Assembly (NCBI GenBank): GCA_022729615.1
Contig: DZAQ01000016.1
Span: 1-18,252 of the forward strand
Source of the DNA: Sulfurovum sp.
GTDB lineage: Bacteria; Campylobacterota; Campylobacteria; Campylobacterales; Sulfurovaceae
Direction: 5' to 3'
Length of the DNA: 18,252 bases
The notes under the pieces were generated by a model. That model saw only the letters and a list, made by a program, of their open reading frames with translations, did not search any database and was not told where the DNA came from. Numbering within the stretch: the first letter of the stretch is position 1; each line of letters opens with the position of its first letter. The position numbers were made by a program, and so were the translations under genes. Positions 14,431 through 18,252 of the stretch are shown one piece after another.

Positions 14431-15510
14431 TCAAAGCTCTATCAAGAGTTCTCTGACATCACCGAATGTTTTGCTTTGGAGCAATATCTCCAGCTTTTGA
14501 TCCGGAATCTGATCAACCACCATGATAAGCGAGAGCGAGAACAATCCTTGCTCCAAATGCTGGCGCAATGCGACCTCTTTTTCAAAAGCAGGCGGGTTAT
14601 ACATCAACTCAACAACAGTGGCATAGGAGGTTTGACAAAGCCTGTTATAGCTCTCAAGCGTCATGAACCGTACCTCGTCACGGCTCATATAGTGAAGATC
14701 CCCGATCGCATATTCGACCTTTCCTCTGCTATACTCTCCTTTGAGCGTGGAGTATGGAAGGATATGTGCCGGCACAGCGCTTCTCTTGGCAAGAAGCGCC
14801 CCTCTCAGCAGCCGCCAATTCAAAAAGCGCTGCTTGATAATTTTGTGGGGGATATTGCGCTCCTCCAACTCCAACCGTTTTTCATACATCGCAAGACGCT
14901 CTTCGATCGATTCGGGCTGCACTTGACCCGATAGAGGCACAAAAAGCTCATCGGCAAGCTTCTCTTGCCCTTCTCTTTGCATGGTGAGCCCAAAAATACA
15001 TCCGCAATAATCCTGCCTATAGAGCGCGTCTCTTTTAGCCAAGAGATTTTGCTCCTGCGTGCCTGATGCCTGACGGTAATCCGGAGCCAAGAACTTCAGC
15101 CCATACTCCTTTGCTAGCGCATCACCCGCCTTTTGAAGCTGAGGAAGGGATTTTTTGGGACTTGTCAGAAGCGTAGAGGTGAAACTGGACTCCCCAAGCT
15201 CTTGGGCTTTGCGTGCGGAGACTTCAAAACGGCGATCAAAACAGATCGAACATCGCCTCCCCTTCTCCGGCTCCTTCTCAAATCCTCTCACCGCTTCAAG
15301 CCATGCCTGCGTATCATACTCCCCTTCAAGCAGTTCAACTCCAAGCTTTGCGCATGAGCGCCGCACATCGAGCAGACGAAGCCTGTATTCGCTATAGGGG
15401 TGGATGTTCGGGTCATAAAAAAAGCCGATCAGCCTCTCGCCTGGGTAATCTTTTTGAAGCATTTGCAAAAAGTAGTGGCTGTCAACAGAACAGCAGATAT
15501 GCACTAACAT
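14431..15510 (-). CDS. queH: Epoxyqueuosine reductase QueH, long form (DUF208)
   Basis: Reduces epoxyqueuosine to queuosine at position 34 of tRNAs with GUN anticodons; it is the non-orthologous replacement of QueG. Seen in 359 aa: the paired cysteines HICC (C6, C7) at the N-terminus, RCSIC (C87, C90) and DYCGC (C169, C171), which with the DPNIHPYSEY region are the family's metal/cluster signature. After about residue 180 there is a C-terminal extension of roughly 180 residues that minimal QueH proteins (about 200 aa) lack. I recall similar long forms in Campylobacterota; the extension has no motif I recognise. ATG start overlaps the lpxB stop by seven bases, with GGAG ten bases upstream, so it is coupled to lpxB. 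Confidence 0.9.
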   Translation of the reverse strand: MLVHICCSVDSHYFLQMLQKDYPGERLIGFFYDPNIHPYSEYRLRLLDVRRSCAKLGVELLEGEYDTQAWLEAVRGFEKEPEKGRRCSICFDRRFEVSARKAQELGESSFTSTLLTSPKKSLPQLQKAGDALAKEYGLKFLAPDYRQASGTQEQNLLAKRDALYRQDYCGCIFGLTMQREGQEKLADELFVPLSGQVQPESIEERLAMYEKRLELEERNIPHKIIKQRFLNWRLLRGALLAKRSAVPAHILPYSTLKGEYSRGKVEYAIGDLHYMSRDEVRFMTLESYNRLCQTSYATVVELMYNPPAFEKEVALRQHLEQGLFSLSLIMVVDQIPDQKLEILLQSKTFGDVRELLIEL

Positions 15511-16571
15511 TTAGCATTTTCTCCCATGATAATATTTGCGACATTTTGACTGCTTCCATGCCCGAGATACCTGCGGAGCTCCTCGGCTTTTTGGGCAAAA
15601 ATCTCCCTATTGACGCCCCCAAACTCTCCTAGAAGATTTTCAATCGTTACATCATTTTGAACAAGTTCATTGTGCAGTGTCGTACCGTTGCAGTGTGAGA
15701 GCAGGATATTTGCCAGTCCGATCTGCTTGAGCCCCAAAAGCTTGGTGCCGATGAAATAATCGAGCTTTTTTGCTCTATAATTGAGCGTAAAAGGAGTGCC
15801 TATGAGTGCAGCTTCAAGCGTCGCCGTGCCGCTGCAGATATAGGCAAAATCTGCTTCATAAAGAGCCTTTTGCGTCTCTCGCGATATCTCAAAACCGCTC
15901 ACATCCCCATAGAGTTCGCCTATTTTTTGATCGTCAAATGATGGCGGGATCACCAGAAGCGCTTTATGTCCATCAAGCCTAGATCTCACCTCCCGATACA
16001 GAGGCATCAACCGTGTAATTTCACCTTTTCTGCTTCCGGGCAGGTAGGCAATAGTTTGAGGGGTGTGCTCTGTAGCATTGTCCGATAAATACCCCTTTTT
16101 GAGTTTGATCTCATCAAGCAGAGGATGCCCGACATAGCAAGCTTTTTGTTGATAATACGAAGTCTCAAACGGAAGGATTCCCAGAAGCCGGTCGCAATAC
16201 TTTTCAAGCTTTTTTGCCCGTCCTGGACGACTTGCCCAAACCTGCGGAAGGATATAGTAGATGATCTCTTTGTCGGGATAGGCTTTTTTGAGTTTTTTGG
16301 CGAGAGGGAGATTGAAGCCTGAGCTATCCATCAAGAGAACTTTGTCAGCCTCAGCCGCTAGAGCGATCATCTCATCGGCAACACGCAGAAACCAGCCGAT
16401 TTTTTTGAGCACATCTCCGACACCCATCACGGCCATTTGGCTGATATCATAGAGCGGATTTCCGAGAGATGATTCAAAAATCCCAAGCAGCTCTACCCCA
16501 CTCAGATGACCAAGAACCTCTTTGAGATGGAGATTGGATGATGGCTCAAGAGCCGAGACCAAAAGTTTCAC
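15504..16571 (-). CDS. lpxB: Lipid A disaccharide synthase
   Basis: Membrane-associated GT19 glycosyltransferase that joins lipid X and UDP-2,3-diacylglucosamine into the lipid A disaccharide. 355 aa, slightly shorter than the E. coli enzyme. Seen: N-terminus LLVSALEPSSNLHLKE where most LpxB have a GExSGDxLG motif; VLLMDSSGFNLPLAKKLKK; YYILPQVWASRPGRAKKLEKY; YVGHPLLDE; LPGSRKGEI; and CSGTATLEAALIGTPF near the nucleotide site. This variant N-terminus is the normal Campylobacterota form. GTG start with GAGG six bases upstream. It is 27 bases after the helicase gene and overlaps queH, so the three probably form one transcript, apart from the lpxA operon. Confidence 0.94.
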   Translation of the reverse strand: MKLLVSALEPSSNLHLKEVLGHLSGVELLGIFESSLGNPLYDISQMAVMGVGDVLKKIGWFLRVADEMIALAAEADKVLLMDSSGFNLPLAKKLKKAYPDKEIIYYILPQVWASRPGRAKKLEKYCDRLLGILPFETSYYQQKACYVGHPLLDEIKLKKGYLSDNATEHTPQTIAYLPGSRKGEITRLMPLYREVRSRLDGHKALLVIPPSFDDQKIGELYGDVSGFEISRETQKALYEADFAYICSGTATLEAALIGTPFTLNYRAKKLDYFIGTKLLGLKQIGLANILLSHCNGTTLHNELVQNDVTIENLLGEFGGVNREIFAQKAEELRRYLGHGSSQNVANIIMGENAKC

Positions 16572-16598
16572 AGCATCCCTCTTTGAACCCTATTACTT

Positions 16599-18062
16599 CT
16601 AGTCTTTTTTTGGTTTGCCGCTTCGCTGCCCACGATAGGAGCTATTGCCTCTATTTGAGCTGTTTCGGCTGTACCCGCCGGAACTTCGTCGCCCCCCCTG
16701 TCCGCCGTGTCTGTTGCGGTCATTGCCTCTGCTTTGCATCGCTCTTTGGATCAGCAGCTCCACCTCTTCTAGTCCGAGTCCGATATTCTCTTTGCCTTTG
16801 ACCTCTTGCTCGCCTTGGATCTTTGAAGCCAATAGCTGTGCGATCGTGACGATATCGAGGTTATGCTGCAGCATTTTCACAAGTTCGATACCGTTTTGCG
16901 TGATCTCCGTGGCTCCTATCGCCGCCATGAGTTCACTCGCTTTACTGTTTTGAACATCCTCTTTGGTAGGAATCACTTGTGTGACCAGTTTTGCCCCAAC
17001 ATCTTTTTCGATCCTCTTGATAGTACGAAGTTCAGCCGGTGTCACAAGAGTGATCGCCTCACCTTTCTTGCCCGCTCTGCCTGTACGGCCGATACGATGC
17101 ACATAACTCTCCGAGTCAAACGGGATATGGTAGTTGAATACATGGGTCACATCGTTGACATCAAGTCCTCTAGCCGCGACATCGGTTGCCACGAAGATAT
17201 CGATACCGCCCTGCTTAAATGTGCGGATCGCGATCTCTCTTTGCTTTTGCTCCATATCCCCGTGCAGACTGCTTACTTTAAATCCTTGGGAAGTAAGATG
17301 CGCGACAAGTCTATCGACCTCTTTTTTCATACGGCAAAAGATGATGCACTTTGTGGGGTTTTTGAAGTCGATCAGACGCACCAAAGCATCATCCCGCTCA
17401 AACTCCTGCACAACATAGTAGTGCTGTGTAATGTCGGTATTGGTACTCTCAGCTTTGGTGATGGAGACAGTCTTTGGATTGTTGAGGATCTCTTCTGCTA
17501 GAAGTCGAATAGCCTTAGGCATGGTGGCGGAAAACATCAAAGTCTGTCGCTCTTTTGGCAAAAATGTAAAGATATTTTTGATCTCGTCCAAAAATCCCAT
17601 ATCGAGCATCTCATCCGCTTCATCGAGGACGACAAACTTGGGAGCGATCTTGATCTTGCCGCCCATGAGAAGATCTTGGAGTCTGCCGGGAGTTGCAACA
17701 ATGATAGATGCTTGGTTGATCCTCTCTATCTGCTTGGCATAGGCTGTACCGCCATACACCGTAGCCGTTTTGAGTCCTGAGAGTTTGCCGAAGCGATAGA
17801 GCTCATCACTCACCTGCATAGCAAGTTCGCGCGTAGGCACGATGACGATCCCTTCGACACTGCCGTCACCTTTCATTTTGCTCAATATCGGGAGTCCGAA
17901 CGCGGCCGTTTTGCCCGTCCCTGTTTGTGCTTGCGCGATGATATCGTTCCCGTCGAGAATAAGAGGAATCGCCTCTTTTTGGATGGGACTAGGCTCAACA
18001 AATCCGATCTCTTCGATCGCTTTGAGAATATTTGGCTGGAGGTTAAAGTCTGTAAATTTCAT
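16599..18062 (-). CDS. DEAD-box ATP-dependent RNA helicase
   Basis: Cytosolic RNA helicase, 487 aa, probably for ribosome assembly and RNA turnover, often cold-induced in bacteria. Seen: Q motif PSPIQKEAIP (24-33), motif I AQTGTGKT (45-52), Ia PTREL, Ib TPGRL, motif II DEAD near 147-150, motif III SAT, motif V ATDVAARGLDV and motif VI HRIGRTGRAG. A C-terminal tail of about 40 residues rich in Arg, Gly and Ser with RGG-like elements follows, fit for RNA binding. I start at the ATG at 18062 (MKFTDFN), the standard start of this type. A longer frame to 18155 would add 31 residues unlike any helicase N-terminus, and that stretch is more likely leader RNA. It is closest in layout to the RhlE/CshA/CsdA group, without enough to name one. 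Confidence 0.94.
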   Translation of the reverse strand: MKFTDFNLQPNILKAIEEIGFVEPSPIQKEAIPLILDGNDIIAQAQTGTGKTAAFGLPILSKMKGDGSVEGIVIVPTRELAMQVSDELYRFGKLSGLKTATVYGGTAYAKQIERINQASIIVATPGRLQDLLMGGKIKIAPKFVVLDEADEMLDMGFLDEIKNIFTFLPKERQTLMFSATMPKAIRLLAEEILNNPKTVSITKAESTNTDITQHYYVVQEFERDDALVRLIDFKNPTKCIIFCRMKKEVDRLVAHLTSQGFKVSSLHGDMEQKQREIAIRTFKQGGIDIFVATDVAARGLDVNDVTHVFNYHIPFDSESYVHRIGRTGRAGKKGEAITLVTPAELRTIKRIEKDVGAKLVTQVIPTKEDVQNSKASELMAAIGATEITQNGIELVKMLQHNLDIVTIAQLLASKIQGEQEVKGKENIGLGLEEVELLIQRAMQSRGNDRNRHGGQGGRRSSGGYSRNSSNRGNSSYRGQRSGKPKKD

Positions 18063-18207
18063 GGTACTTCTTTCGTATTTTTTGATACTCTCTCCAAAAT
18101 ACTTGAATTCCCAAAACAATCTTGTGTCAAACCTAATGAAGCTTTTCCAACGCAATAAGAGTAAATTATCTGGAGAATGGTTTTGTATTTAGTAGAAAAT
18201 TGAGTAT
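18063..18207 (-). promoter_or_regulatory. Long AT-rich leader of the DEAD-box gene with a start-proximal hairpin
   Basis: If transcription starts from the TATAAT at 18208-18213, the helicase mRNA has a leader of about 140 bases. Just before the start, GTATTTT (18102-18096 on the minus strand) pairs with AAAATAC (18081-18075) around a 14-base purine-rich loop that contains GGAGAGAG. The start itself has only a weak site (AGAAG, four bases upstream). A structured leader would suit temperature or autoregulatory control, as known for cold-shock helicases, but this is inferred. Confidence 0.35.
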
Positions 18208-18226
18208 ATTATAGCCAAATATTATA
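18208..18226 (-). promoter_or_regulatory. Two TATAAT boxes, candidate promoter of the DEAD-box gene
   Basis: On the minus strand two perfect TATAAT hexamers lie 13 bases apart (18226-18221 and 18213-18208). The downstream one, in GGCTATAATATAC, is the better -10 candidate. The region is AT-rich and could also serve a divergent + strand transcript leaving the window. Confidence 0.45.
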
Positions 18227-18252
18227 AAAAGGAGATTTCAAAAGCAATTAGA

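Noticed and set aside
18060..18155. 31-residue N-terminal extension of the DEAD-box helicase
   Set aside because: The residues do not resemble helicase N-termini, while MKFTDFN at 18062 is the standard start. The stretch is better read as leader RNA.
18226..18252. AAAAAGGAGA on the + strand at the window end, like a ribosome-binding site
   Set aside because: No ATG, GTG or TTG follows within normal spacing before the window ends, so no gene start can be supported.
1..18252. Search for CRISPR repeats, transposase genes, phage genes, tRNAs, toxin-antitoxin pairs or defence genes
   Set aside because: None seen by eye on either strand; all substantial frames are accounted for by the 19 listed genes.

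Overview
The window looks like chromosomal DNA of a free-living, sulfur- or hydrogen-oxidising type Campylobacterota (Epsilonproteobacteria), in the Sulfurovum / Sulfurimonas / Nitratiruptor sphere. This is inferred from gene content and protein style, not from a database search. Three things point there: the fabZ-lpxA-clpX-mreB-mreC order, the Campylobacterota-type LpxB that begins SALEPSSN instead of carrying the usual SGD motif, and a c553-type cytochrome resembling that of Helicobacter. I find 19 protein genes and no tRNA, rRNA, CRISPR array, insertion sequence or phage gene. Non-coding gaps are all short (longest about 190 bases). Most genes are housekeeping; the less explained part is the first 3.8 kb.

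Region 1 (17-3767, + strand) is a redox-flavoured block. A thioredoxin-2-type protein with an N-terminal zinc ribbon is followed closely by an OmpR-type response regulator, an overlapping membrane histidine kinase, and a small exported mono-heme cytochrome whose start codon lies inside the end of the kinase gene. After a short promoter-bearing gap come two small exported paralogues that share three cysteines (C41, C74 and the C-terminal Cys). They look like cytochromes but have no CXXCH heme site, and a strong 16-bp hairpin separates them. A c553-type cytochrome follows. Together these suggest a periplasmic redox/electron-transfer regulon with its own two-component system, but signal and targets are unknown.

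Region 2 (3906-5501, +) is a YbiT-type ABC-F ATPase, a ribosome-associated translation factor. It converges with the minus-strand genes, with a gap of only 16 bases.

Region 3 (5518-18062) is entirely minus strand. In transcription order it reads: DEAD-box RNA helicase with a long leader; lpxB and a long-form queH (overlapping); then fabZ-lpxA-clpX-mreB-mreC, a tightly packed cluster joining fatty-acid synthesis, lipid A synthesis, ClpXP proteolysis and cell shape; then carB behind its own TATAAT promoter; then a compact TsaC/Sua5-like tRNA-modification protein that starts inside carB; and last a HIT-family hydrolase that overlaps it by one base. LpxA and LpxB act in lipid A synthesis and FabZ draws on the same hydroxyacyl-ACP pool. 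QueH and the TsaC-like protein both serve anticodon-loop modification, and the helicase and YbiT act on RNA and ribosomes.

I did not find a clear new defence, mobile or biosynthetic system. The best candidates for something under-described are the heme-less three-cysteine paralogues with the kinase/cytochrome operon beside them.
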